From Pseudovibrio ascidiaceicola (GTDB lineage: Bacteria > Pseudomonadota > Alphaproteobacteria > Rhizobiales > Stappiaceae): a DNA stretch of 64,000 nt. Positions 36,377 to 44,940 of the stretch are shown piece after piece. The stretch is taken from the NCBI RefSeq assembly GCF_900114245.1, contig NZ_FOSK01000001.1, positions 62,001 to 126,000 on the forward strand, read 5' to 3'. The notes beneath the pieces are model-generated. The model did not search any database and was not told the DNA's origin. It worked only from the letters and a program-made list of their open reading frames with translations. Within the stretch, counting starts at the first letter, position 1; each line of letters starts with the position of its first letter. Both the position numbers and the translations under genes were made by a program.

Positions 36377-36416
36377 TTATCTGCACTTCTTCATTTCTAT
36401 CAAAGCCTTAAGCAAG

Positions 36417-37529
36417 CTATTCATCTTCAAGCCAAGGGGGAAATGGTGTGTTCTCAGCAGACATAATATTCATGAATCGAGTCTGGAAATAATCAGTACG
36501 TCCCAGCACCGGCAGAAACCTTTGCCTGAAAAGGCGGATCGCTGTGTTGTTTGACGCTAAAAACCGTGTACCGGCATCAACCGTCTTCAAAACCTCTGCA
36601 GCAACGGGTCGTCGATCCAACATATATTGATGCGTACGCCCGGTGGAAACTTGCCACGCCAGCCACGCAGCATCCTCAATCCCTAAGTTCATCCCCCTGC
36701 CGCCAAAGGGAGAATGCACATGCGCAGCATCTCCCACCAAAAAGATCCGCCCTTTCTGATAGAGATTGGCCAATCGGTGTGAGATCCGGAAAGACGACTT
36801 CCAATTGACTTTGATAACTTTCAAAATCGGCGGCATGGTCTCTAGTGGATCAGAGTGATCGGCAACAATGCGCGCTCGTGTCGCAGAAAATGGAATGACA
36901 CCAAAGATGTTGGGTGACCTGTCAAACATCGTCGGCCCATCCATCGTCAGGGTCGGCTCCAACTCCACATCGGCCAACCCCCAATCTTGCGGATACGAAC
37001 TACCGGAAAAGGTAAGCCCTATTTGTGAGCGAACAATTGAATGCGCGCCATCTGCACCAATCACCATGGGTGGGTGAAACACCTCCTCATCACCGCTACT
37101 CGTTTGTATAACTGCAGTGACGACCTCATCCTCCTGCTCCAGCTTGACCAGTTCACACTCCCGCTCAACCGGCACTCCCAGCTCTGTCAGATGTCGTTCA
37201 AGAACAGTTTCAGTCTCATATTGCGGCAGGGCCAGCATAAAATTAAATGGCCCATCTAAATCTGAGAGATCAACTTCCAAAAGCTCATCACTTGGCCCAC
37301 GAAAGTGGACATGGTTCATCCGCCATCCCTTATGCAACAGTTTGTTTGTCACTCCAGATGGCTGCAGGATTTGGAGGGTTCGGGGATTAATGGCAAGGGC
37401 GCGAGATTGAGCGTGAGGGCGCGAGTTCTTATCAATGATACGAGGCGTAAAGCCGCGCCGCTTCAGCTCAATTGCGGCAGTCAGCCCACTGGGCCCTGCC
37501 CCAACAATCAGAATGCGTCCTCTTTGCAT
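36417..37529 (-). CDS. FAD-dependent aromatic monooxygenase (UbiH/PHBH fold)
   Basis: A 370-residue flavoprotein hydroxylase. The FAD loop ILIVGAGPSGLTAAIELKRR is at 6-25, the second motif VIGADGAHSIVRSQIG near 155, and GRIFLVGDAAHVHSPFGGRG, the GD motif, near 265. These three define single-component class A monooxygenases. Related enzymes hydroxylate phenolic compounds or ubiquinone precursors; the substrate is unknown. The ATG at 37529 has AGGA six bases ahead and opens directly with the FAD strand. The frame continues 38 codons upstream without support. Confidence 0.85.
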   Translation of the reverse strand: MQRGRILIVGAGPSGLTAAIELKRRGFTPRIIDKNSRPHAQSRALAINPRTLQILQPSGVTNKLLHKGWRMNHVHFRGPSDELLEVDLSDLDGPFNFMLALPQYETETVLERHLTELGVPVERECELVKLEQEDEVVTAVIQTSSGDEEVFHPPMVIGADGAHSIVRSQIGLTFSGSSYPQDWGLADVELEPTLTMDGPTMFDRSPNIFGVIPFSATRARIVADHSDPLETMPPILKVIKVNWKSSFRISHRLANLYQKGRIFLVGDAAHVHSPFGGRGMNLGIEDAAWLAWQVSTGRTHQYMLDRRPVAAEVLKTVDAGTRFLASNNTAIRLFRQRFLPVLGRTDYFQTRFMNIMSAENTPFPPWLEDE

Positions 37530-37703
37530 TGCCATCCTACCGTACACAGGGCTTGTTGTTGCAAGCTTATGCAAAAGACGCTGTTGGAGCGTTGAACCAG
37601 TAAGGCGAACTTTAATCACTCTTGGAGGAGCTTGTTTGCCCATCTTGACCTGACTTCAAAATTGTCGTTTAGCTGCCCTCCAAGCTCTATAGGATCGTAT
37701 TCG

Positions 37704-38111
37704 ATGACAACACCTTGCCCTTGCAAGTCAGGAAAAGACTTTGAAATCTGTTGCCAGCCTTTTCTGGAAGGCAAGGCTCTACCCGAAACTGCAGAGCAGC
37801 TCATGCGCTCACGTTACAGCGCTTATGCCACAAAAAGCATTGATTACCTGAAAGACACATTGTGGCCCCGCTACCAAAAAACTTTCAACTCAATTGAGGT
37901 CACAGAATATGCTGCCCAAACTCAATGGATAGGGCTTGAGATTCTGGACACCGATAAGGGCCAGGCAGGCGACGCAAAAGGCAGTGTTCTCTTCTGTGCC
38001 AAATACCTTGCCCTTGGCCAAGTCGGGGAACAGAGAGAACTGAGCCTTTTCAAAAAACGCAAAGGTCGCTGGTACTACGTTGAGCCTATGGAAGAAGGCG
38101 CCCGCCTTTAA
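37704..38111 (+). CDS. YchJ family protein with SEC-C motif
   Basis: A 135-residue protein. The N-terminus PCPCKSGKDFEICCQPFL is a SEC-C zinc motif (four Cys positions), followed by the YchJ core TAEQLMRSRYSAYATKSIDY and a C-terminal W-Y-Y-V-E-P-M. The fold resembles NTF2-like domains; the function is unknown. The ATG at 37704 begins the motif and has AGGA 11 bases ahead; a frame starting at 37632 would overlap the divergent monooxygenase control region. Confidence 0.9.
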   Translation: MTTPCPCKSGKDFEICCQPFLEGKALPETAEQLMRSRYSAYATKSIDYLKDTLWPRYQKTFNSIEVTEYAAQTQWIGLEILDTDKGQAGDAKGSVLFCAKYLALGQVGEQRELSLFKKRKGRWYYVEPMEEGARL

Positions 38112-38683
38112 CCCTCACAACCTGATCGAGAAAATACTGATCGAAAACGTAGACCCGCTGCAAACGCTGCGCTCAGTTCCGCTGCGTCTCCATCGCTAAC
38201 TATCATATTGTGATGCAGACAACGCTTAAGCTCAGCCCTACTAGCAAACGACAAGGCCCACCCAAGTCTGCAATTTCCTCTATGAAAGTCTCGAAAACTA
38301 AGATCTCTGACTTATCATCTATCGACTGCGCATATACTCATCGCAGCTCATCATACCAATGATAGAACCTAAACTGAGGCTTACCAATATATTTGGCGCT
38401 TGATAGCAGCATAAGATGCCAACAAAAGAAAACGTCGTTTCCCTATATTTCCGCGACGTTCCCAGTACGTCAGTACAAGTTTCCCACATCTTTAGGTTGA
38501 GTCATTAGCAGTCACATTCCGCGTGGAAAAGGCCCTTTGCGTAACGGCTTAGCAGAATACCGACAAGGTTCAGACAAGCTTCGTTACATCCAAACTTATT
38601 AAAATTAGAAAAAAAACTATTTCAAAGTATCTATACATATGTGTATGTCACACAAATATGAGAATCTACTAGGAAACAACTAA
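38112..38683. other. Intergenic stretch before the orphan gene
   Basis: About 570 bases with frequent stops in all frames. The left third has GC similar to genes. The right third is AT rich (ending with an ACATATGTGTATGT stretch near 38636) and probably carries the promoter of the following gene. I see no terminator, tRNA or repeat of note. Confidence 0.4.
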
Positions 38684-39112
38684 ATGAACGTAGTTCACGC
38701 AAACAGAATGGAGTTTATGAAGTGGCGATCATTAATACAGAACACACCTAATACTGTAGGGTCTGGGTGTGAAATTTATGAATCTACTAAAGAGCTTCAC
38801 CTAAATGATGGATCTTTAGTATTAATCAGCAAACCCAACCAATATTGCACAACAATATTACAAAATTTTTCTAAGAAAGATCTTTCGGAAATACAGTACT
38901 TGCAGTTCCGTGCCTACAAACTCGTTGAACCAGGCTTTGGAGGACGGAGATACTGGGCCGTTAAAGTCATCGCTGGGAAACACCCTAAGAACCCCGGGTT
39001 ACGGTTATTGGTCGTCGGTTGGGTCAAGGGCACAACCATGAAACGAGCCTTCAACGAAATAAAAAAAGTACTAAAGGGCGACGCTCAAATCTGCAAAGAT
39101 CCACGTCTATAA
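38684..39112 (+). CDS. Orphan protein of unknown function
   Basis: A 142-residue protein behind a clear AGGAAA ribosome site. It is basic, with a hydrophobic strand LRLLVVGWVKGTT and a C-terminal helix RAFNEIKKVLKG. Two or three cysteines are scattered. I recognise no domain. The codon choice and base composition are visibly more AT rich than the neighbours, and both sides are non-coding, which suggests acquired DNA. The DNA between YchJ and TfoX may be an old insertion point. Confidence 0.55.
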   Translation: MNVVHANRMEFMKWRSLIQNTPNTVGSGCEIYESTKELHLNDGSLVLISKPNQYCTTILQNFSKKDLSEIQYLQFRAYKLVEPGFGGRRYWAVKVIAGKHPKNPGLRLLVVGWVKGTTMKRAFNEIKKVLKGDAQICKDPRL

Positions 39113-39189
39113 GAACAACAAACGATAAAGCAGTAATGCTCATATGAAGGCGCTGACATTAAATGCGATCAGATTAAGAGCAACCCGCG

Positions 39190-39549
39190 TCAGCCTTTTC
39201 CTTTCAATTGTTTGGCTGGCAGTCCAGCGACAAAACTCATACTGAGCGAAATCCATTCTCGAAGCGCCGCCTGATCACACATCTCAGCAGCTACAAACAC
39301 CAATCCCCCCATACGGCGACCACCAAGCTCAACAATCTCGGCACCATCTCGACCGAGCGCTTCAGCCTCATTGCCTTTTCCAACCCGAAACATAAAGCGT
39401 GCCTCCTCACTCTTAATACGGTGCGCCCCGGCCAGCATGTTCCCATCCAGAAAAAAGCACAGGCCACCCATCATCCGCTTCTCAGAAATCCCCATAATGC
39501 CTTCCAACTCCTCACGAAGCCGATCACTAAGTTCCTCATCATAAGCCAC
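39190..39549 (-). CDS. TfoX/Sxy N-terminal domain protein
   Basis: A 119-residue protein with the TfoX N-domain: RMMGGLCFFLDGNMLAGA, FMFRVGKGNEAEAL, then MGGLVFVAAEM. Only the N-domain is present, without the C-terminal helical domain of the competence regulator, as in many alphaproteobacteria; the function is therefore open. The start is a GTG at 39549 with AAGGGG ahead, overlapping the end of the small upstream frame, so translation is coupled if that frame is real. Confidence 0.85.
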   Translation of the reverse strand: MAYDEELSDRLREELEGIMGISEKRMMGGLCFFLDGNMLAGAHRIKSEEARFMFRVGKGNEAEALGRDGAEIVELGGRRMGGLVFVAAEMCDQAALREWISLSMSFVAGLPAKQLKGKG

Positions 39550-39745
39550 TTGAAACCCCTTCCAGCGTGATTGTCTTAGCCATTTTACAGACTAAGACAG
39601 TCAGCACCTCACCAAGAGGAGCCGGTCCCTGCTCAGTTTGGGCGGATGCAGGGACCGGCGCAAGCTGCACGGCTGAAGGGAGGCGTCCCTCTAGCACTGC
39701 GAGGCGGTCGCGCAGCTCTGCAATTCGCGATGTTTTCGCGTTCAT
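39539..39745 (-). CDS. Small coiled-coil protein overlapping tfoX
   Basis: A 68-codon frame from the ATG at 39745 (GAGAG six bases ahead). The N-terminus TSRIAELRDRLAVLEGRLPS forms a short coiled coil. A Pro/Ala-rich linker and a strand VLTVLVCKMAKTITL follow. It overlaps the TfoX start by 11 bases. I do not recognise it. An antisense frame covers the same DNA but lacks a ribosome site. Moderately likely to be real because of the overlap and spacing. Confidence 0.45.
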   Translation of the reverse strand: MNAKTSRIAELRDRLAVLEGRLPSAVQLAPVPASAQTEQGPAPLGEVLTVLVCKMAKTITLEGVSSGL

Positions 39746-39990
39746 ATCACTCTCGGTAAATTTCACTTTGTTCTCTATATGTTCTTACATTGATTCCGTC
39801 AAATCGCACAGGAGTCAAGCATCAAAAACTGCGAGAGTATCAAAACAAGAATTTCAAAAACTTCAAGATCCGGCTAAGCCTCTGTTTTAACTCAGGGACC
39901 AATCAACACGACAACACCACAAAACAGCATTCCGAAAATATTAATTTTCATACTAGTAATAATTGACCAGAAATAATTAAGGCGTATCGC

Positions 39991-41412
39991 GTGCAAGAAC
40001 TCCTCCTCAAATGGTCAGCAGTGCTTTTGCCCTACAGCACCCATGCAAAACTGCTGCCGATTTTGGAAAAACTATTCAACATTCTCTTCAGCAAAGGCGA
40101 AGCTGGAGGAGCACAGCGCTCTGCGCTAATTGTTTTTGCAGTACGCATCGGAAGCGCAGCACTCGCCTATATCATGCAGGTCTTTTTAGCCCGCTGGATG
40201 GGCGCCTCTGAATACGGCATCTTCATTGTTGTCTGGACGGTCGTCATCATACTGAGCGTTTTCTCAGGGCTTGGGTTTTCTGTTTCCCTTCTGCGTTTCA
40301 TTCCAGAGTATCTGGAGAAGAAGCAATATGAGCTCCTCAATGGATTGCTCTTCAGCGCCCGTTTCCTTGTATTGCTTAGCTCAACAACCATTGCAGTAAT
40401 TGGCGTAGCCATTGCCTGGACTTTCTCTGATTTCATTGGCAATGCATACATCCTGCCGCTTTATCTCATCGCAATCTGCCTGCCCATGCACACCTACACC
40501 GGTATGTTGGAAGGCATTGCCCGTGCGCAAGACTGGCAGCTCAAGGCAATGCTGCCAGATTTTATAGGCCGTCCTCTTCTAGTGCTCGCATTCATGTTGA
40601 TTGCGCTGATGCTGGGCTATCCGCCAACAGCCGTCACAGCTTGCATCGTCACCATCGCAGCCGTCTGGACGATCACCTTCTTTCAGACAATTATGATGGA
40701 AGTCTCGCTGAACAAAGTCCGCCACGCTGCTCCACGTAAACTGCAAATAAAGTCATGGCTGCTTGTATCGGTTCCCATGTTGGCAGTTGATGGTTTCTTC
40801 CAGCTCATCACCAGCTCTGATGTCATCTTGATCGGCCTTTGGCTCCCGCCAGATCAAGTCGGAATTTATTTCGCAGCATCACGCACCCTCGCACTGATGC
40901 ATTTTGTTTATTACGCGGTACGCGCCGCAAGCGCACCGCGCATGGCCCGTCTTTACCACTCTGGCGACCGAGATGGCCTCAAGGACTTCGTAACTAGCGC
41001 TGCTAAAATGACCTTCTGGCCAACACTGCTCATGGCCGGCTTTGTCATGGCCGTTGGACCATTCCTGCTCTCGTTGTTTGGAGAGGACTTTGCTCAAGGC
41101 ACACCAATCCTCTACATCCTTGTCGTTGGTGTATTGGCACGCGCATCCGTTGGCCCGGTTGACGCATTACTGACCCTATCAGGACACCAAAACACCTGCG
41201 CCAAGATCTATGCCAGTGTCTTTGTGGTGAACCTTATTCTCAACACAGCACTTATTCCAACACTGGGCCTGTATGGAGCCGCCCTGGCAACCACATTGGT
41301 CATATTTTTTGAAGCATGCATTCTTTATCGCGTTGCCAACAAACGCCTTGGGTTGCACACATTCATTTTGCCATTGAAGAGACGGGAAACTCCAGTCAAT
41401 GAAGCAGGATAG
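39991..41412 (+). CDS. Polysaccharide flippase (Wzx/MOP family)
   Basis: A 473-residue integral membrane protein with about 12-14 helices. It has the MOP-superfamily opening ALAYIMQVFLARWMGASEYG (about 54-73), and later HAAPRKLQIKSWLLVSVPML and SDVILIGLWLPPDQVGIYFA. Such proteins flip lipid-linked oligosaccharides across the inner membrane. The start is a GTG; an ATG within the first helix region is possible. No polymerase or glycosyltransferase is near. The acyltransferase-like gene overlaps its end by 14 bases, so the pair works together. Confidence 0.88.
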   Translation: MQELLLKWSAVLLPYSTHAKLLPILEKLFNILFSKGEAGGAQRSALIVFAVRIGSAALAYIMQVFLARWMGASEYGIFIVVWTVVIILSVFSGLGFSVSLLRFIPEYLEKKQYELLNGLLFSARFLVLLSSTTIAVIGVAIAWTFSDFIGNAYILPLYLIAICLPMHTYTGMLEGIARAQDWQLKAMLPDFIGRPLLVLAFMLIALMLGYPPTAVTACIVTIAAVWTITFFQTIMMEVSLNKVRHAAPRKLQIKSWLLVSVPMLAVDGFFQLITSSDVILIGLWLPPDQVGIYFAASRTLALMHFVYYAVRAASAPRMARLYHSGDRDGLKDFVTSAAKMTFWPTLLMAGFVMAVGPFLLSLFGEDFAQGTPILYILVVGVLARASVGPVDALLTLSGHQNTCAKIYASVFVVNLILNTALIPTLGLYGAALATTLVIFFEACILYRVANKRLGLHTFILPLKRRETPVNEAG

Positions 41413-42526
41413 CACCACGATAAAGCTGCTGACACCCGGCAAAGATAAGGCAGCTGAGCACCTGTGGCAGCAACTCTCTCAGCATGCACTGGAGCCCAAC
41501 CCGTTCTTCTCCAGCAGCTTCGTGAATGCATTCAACGCACACAAAGCAAATGGTTCAATCAAACTGTTACTGGCACTTGATCCTTCCGGCACAAAAGCGC
41601 TCGCGGTTATGCCCGTCGTAATGGTAAGGCGTGGCCTCCTCTTCAAACTACCAAGCACATTAGCTGGTGATTATGGGCCTCTCGGCACCCTGCTACTTTC
41701 TGAGGAAGCGACGCCAGCGACACTCAGCAAACTGCTGGAAACTGCCTGCAACTTGAGCTGGACCAAAACACTAATCCTCCCTTTCCATGGAACCGGCGGC
41801 CCCGTCTATAAGTGCCTGGAAAGCGTACTTTCAGCACACGGATGGAAGTATCAGGTTTCCTCAGAAGAAGATCGCGCCTTCCAGCTATCTGGCAGAGAAG
41901 GTCGCGCCGACTTTGACGCCCTCAAAAAACGGTCCTCATGGAAAGGTGCCTTTAAAAACCAGCGCCGGTTAGAGAAGGAAGGATCGCTTTCCTTCACCAT
42001 GCTGGAAACCTCAGATGACATTCAAGCAGGACTCGAAGATTTCCTAAAGCTCGAGGCAGCTGGCTGGAAAGGCAAACAAGGCACCGCGCTCCTTTCCAGA
42101 GCACCTGATGCCGCCTTCACACGTGAGCTGGTATCAAAGTCAGGCGAAGCAGATAACATCCGTATTGGACAGTTGCGACTCGACGATAAGCTGATTGCAG
42201 CCAACATCCTACTGCGTGAGCAAGGCCGCATATTTGGCTGGAAAACAACCTTCGATGAGAGCTTCGCAAAGTTCTCACCAGGACAACTGCTCATCTATTT
42301 CAGCACTCAAAAACTTCTCAGAGATCCCGCGTTCTCAGGGGCAGACTCCCTCTCCACACCGGATAATCAGATGGCAAACAAGGCGTGGACCTCAAGGTTT
42401 CCATATGCCACGCTATTTATTAGCAAAGGCCCAATAGCCCGCTTTGCAATGTGGGAGGCACAAGCAGGAGCTCGTGCAAAGTTGGCGTTAAAGAGCAAAA
42501 TTAAGAAACTGCTTGGTCGAAAATAA
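41399..42526 (+). CDS. GNAT-fold BioF2-like (CelD-type) acyltransferase
   Basis: A 375-residue cytoplasmic protein. The C-terminal half has the BioF2-like acyltransferase domain: FLKLEAAGWKGKQGTAL, RIGQLRLDDKLIAANILL and FGWKTTFDESFAKFSPGQLL. The N-terminal half keeps the HALEPNPFFSSSFV opening seen in proteins once named cellulose biosynthesis protein CelD. Related proteins are found in exopolysaccharide loci, presumably adding acyl groups. It is translationally coupled to the flippase by a 14-base overlap, pointing to modification of the same glycan. Confidence 0.85.
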   Translation: MKQDSTTIKLLTPGKDKAAEHLWQQLSQHALEPNPFFSSSFVNAFNAHKANGSIKLLLALDPSGTKALAVMPVVMVRRGLLFKLPSTLAGDYGPLGTLLLSEEATPATLSKLLETACNLSWTKTLILPFHGTGGPVYKCLESVLSAHGWKYQVSSEEDRAFQLSGREGRADFDALKKRSSWKGAFKNQRRLEKEGSLSFTMLETSDDIQAGLEDFLKLEAAGWKGKQGTALLSRAPDAAFTRELVSKSGEADNIRIGQLRLDDKLIAANILLREQGRIFGWKTTFDESFAKFSPGQLLIYFSTQKLLRDPAFSGADSLSTPDNQMANKAWTSRFPYATLFISKGPIARFAMWEAQAGARAKLALKSKIKKLLGRK

Positions 42527-42530
42527 CAGC

Positions 42531-44174
42531 CTAGCCTTCAACCAGCTCTGCCTCTTCCTGCGCTCTGTTCCGTAAAATCCGGCGAATAACCTTTCCGCTG
42601 GTCGTCAAAGGCATTTCAGAGACAAACTCAATCTCCCGCGGATATTCATGAGCAGAAAGCCCCACTCGCACATATTGGCGAATGTCATCAACCAAGCCTT
42701 CACTTGGTTCAAAACCATCTTTCAGAACAACATAAGCCTTCACAATCTCCGTCCGTATCGGATCTGGCTTACCGACCACAGCAGCCAGTCCAACCGCCTC
42801 ATGTTTGATCAAGCAATCCTCAATCTCAGTCGGCCCAATGCGATAACCAGCTGAAGTAATGACATCATCATTGCGGCCAACGAAGTGGACATATCCATCC
42901 ATATCAACAACACCCTGATCACCTGTCAGCATCCAACCACCAAGGAACTTGCTCTGATCGGCCTCAGGTTTCCGCCAATACCCCAGGAACATAACAGGCG
43001 TACCACGCCGAACTGCAATCTCGCCTTGCTCTTCTGATTCGCAAACAGATCCATCTGGACGGATAACAGCAACATCGTGTCCCGGCACAGCTTTACCAAT
43101 TGCGCCCGCACGTGAAACTCCTATCCCCGCCCCAGACCCCAGCACGAGATTACACTCAGTCTGTCCGTACATCTCGTTTGGCGCAACACCGAGCGCTTCA
43201 TGACACCAAGCAAATGCTTCACGTCCCAATGCTTCTCCCGCTGAGCAAACAGAACGTAGCTGGAGTTTTTCAGAATACTTACGATGGTCAACACTTCGCA
43301 TCATCTTGAGTGCGGTAGGCGGAATGAACGCGTTACGAACGCCATGTCGAGCCATCAAGTCAAACGCGCCTTCCGGATCAAACTTGTCGATCCGGGCAGT
43401 TACCACCGGTACCCCGAACTTCAGCGAAGGCAGCAATGCATTCAGTAAACCTCCCGCCCAAGCCCAGTCAGCAGGTGTCCAGAATGCATCTCCAGCCTGC
43501 GGCAGCATCTCATGTGCCATTTGTATACCCGGCAAATGCCCAAGCAACACGCGGTGCGCCAGCAGCGCGCCTTTAGGCTGTCCTGTTGTGCCTGAGGTGT
43601 AAATCATCAAAGCTGGATCATCAGGGCTAGTCGCATAGCTCTCAAAGCTGTCAGAGCCTTGTTCAAGCAAGTTCCAGAAACCAACAGCTCTATCCCCAGC
43701 ACCATCGACACAAATGACATGCTCAAGAAGCGGGAGCTGCTCACGAATTGCAGAAAGTTTCTCAAGTCCTGCCTGATTGGTAATCACCACTTTCGCGCCA
43801 GCGTTCTCCAGCCGATACCGCAGTGCATCTGGGCCGAACAAAGCAGCTAATGGAACGGCGACAGCTCCCAGCCGACAAATTGCAAGATGAGAGATGGCAG
43901 TTTCAGGTGCTTGCGGTAGCAGCAAGGCCACACGATCACGTGGAGCGACACCCAGAGACTGCAGCGAGTTTGCAAGCTGGCAGGAGTTTCCTTTGAGCTG
44001 ACCATAGCTCCACGCTTCAATACCGCCGGAAGACAACACATGCAGCAAAGCCGTGCGCTTAGGCTCAACATCCGCCCAACGATCACAAGCATCATGAGAA
44101 ATGTTGTAGCGCCTAGGAATATTCCAGCGAAACTCAGCTCGCAATTCCTCGTATGAAGTCAGTGGTGGCAGCAC
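42531..44174 (-). CDS. Acyl-CoA synthetase (AMP-forming, medium-chain type)
   Basis: A 547-residue adenylate-forming ligase that activates a fatty or aryl acid to its CoA ester. P-loop MIYTSGTTGQPKGAL, the acyl-binding MYGQTECNLVLG, the hinge WMLTGDQGVVDMDGYVHFVG and the C-terminal catalytic Lys in TTSGKVIRRILR are all present. The opening YNISHDACDRWA is typical of medium-chain acyl-CoA synthetases. It is convergent with the acyltransferase gene, four bases apart. The exact acid is unknown. Confidence 0.9.
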   Translation of the reverse strand: MLPPLTSYEELRAEFRWNIPRRYNISHDACDRWADVEPKRTALLHVLSSGGIEAWSYGQLKGNSCQLANSLQSLGVAPRDRVALLLPQAPETAISHLAICRLGAVAVPLAALFGPDALRYRLENAGAKVVITNQAGLEKLSAIREQLPLLEHVICVDGAGDRAVGFWNLLEQGSDSFESYATSPDDPALMIYTSGTTGQPKGALLAHRVLLGHLPGIQMAHEMLPQAGDAFWTPADWAWAGGLLNALLPSLKFGVPVVTARIDKFDPEGAFDLMARHGVRNAFIPPTALKMMRSVDHRKYSEKLQLRSVCSAGEALGREAFAWCHEALGVAPNEMYGQTECNLVLGSGAGIGVSRAGAIGKAVPGHDVAVIRPDGSVCESEEQGEIAVRRGTPVMFLGYWRKPEADQSKFLGGWMLTGDQGVVDMDGYVHFVGRNDDVITSAGYRIGPTEIEDCLIKHEAVGLAAVVGKPDPIRTEIVKAYVVLKDGFEPSEGLVDDIRQYVRVGLSAHEYPREIEFVSEMPLTTSGKVIRRILRNRAQEEAELVEG

Positions 44175-44282
44175 ACCAAAAGTCCCCTAAACCCAAATTC
44201 GTTAGTGAAGAGAGTTTATCGCTGCAGCGCACAACGAGATACTGGCCTTTGGTCGCTCTTTTAGCCCCAAAAGGAAACTGGG

Positions 44283-44795
44283 TTAGCGCGGTCCAGCCAC
44301 GACAAGACTCCAGAAAACCTTATATTTTGACCGAGGAGCATAAGCTGTTGCAATTCCAATGCGCGTTCCGTTTGCATCCAGCATCACCGCATTATGCTTC
44401 GGCGAGTCACGCCATCCCGAAAAGGCCTCTGCCCACCGGCGATAACCAGCACTGAGGTTGCCTACTGCATGAATATCGCCCTGCCCGACGCCCTTCATCA
44501 GGACGGCAAGCTTGAGATCGCCTTTGCGCGCGGCATTGACATCCTCTGCACGAGCCATTCCATCCGCCTGTGCCTGAGCAACACGCATCAAAGCTGGATC
44601 CACCGTAACCGGCGACAAATTTGTTTGAGAGCGATAGCTGGAGATCATTGAAGCCACAACACTCGCATCAATCTGAGCAGAATGGCTCTCTAAGTTCTGA
44701 TAGTAGCTTGGCGTTTCCTCGGTGCTGACACAACCAGTGAGCATCAGTCCAACAGCAAGAACCAGAGCAACACTCCCACCACGAAACGTCTTCAT
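44283..44795 (-). CDS. CAP-domain lipoprotein
   Basis: A 170-residue envelope protein. Lipoprotein signal at 1-22 (ALVLAVGLMLTGC, lipobox LTGC). The CAP/SCP fold covers about 45-168 with LSPVTVDPALMRVAQAQADG, GYRRWAEAFSGWRDSPKH and the final GIATAYAPRSKYKVFWSLV. The histidines of the CAP cavity are partly conserved (D-I-H in GDIHAVG, K-H-N). Function of bacterial CAP proteins is poorly known; lytic or lipid-binding roles are suggested. Confidence 0.88.
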   Translation of the reverse strand: MKTFRGGSVALVLAVGLMLTGCVSTEETPSYYQNLESHSAQIDASVVASMISSYRSQTNLSPVTVDPALMRVAQAQADGMARAEDVNAARKGDLKLAVLMKGVGQGDIHAVGNLSAGYRRWAEAFSGWRDSPKHNAVMLDANGTRIGIATAYAPRSKYKVFWSLVVAGPR

Positions 44796-44893
44796 ACAAA
44801 ATCACTTTTCGGCAAATTTCGAATCTTATGGACACACTACCGACTAAATGAGGCAAACCAAGCTCAAACTAAAAGCACACGTATAAGTGAATA

Positions 44894-44922
44894 AAAAAAG
44901 GCCGGGCGAAGCCGGCCTTTCA
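44894..44922 (-). terminator. Terminator of the betaine transporter operon
   Basis: AAAGGCCGG and CCGGCCTTT pair around a short loop. On the reverse strand a run of seven T follows, 20 bases after the ATPase stop codon. Confidence 0.85.
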
Positions 44923-44940
44923 AACTTCTTAGATGAAACG

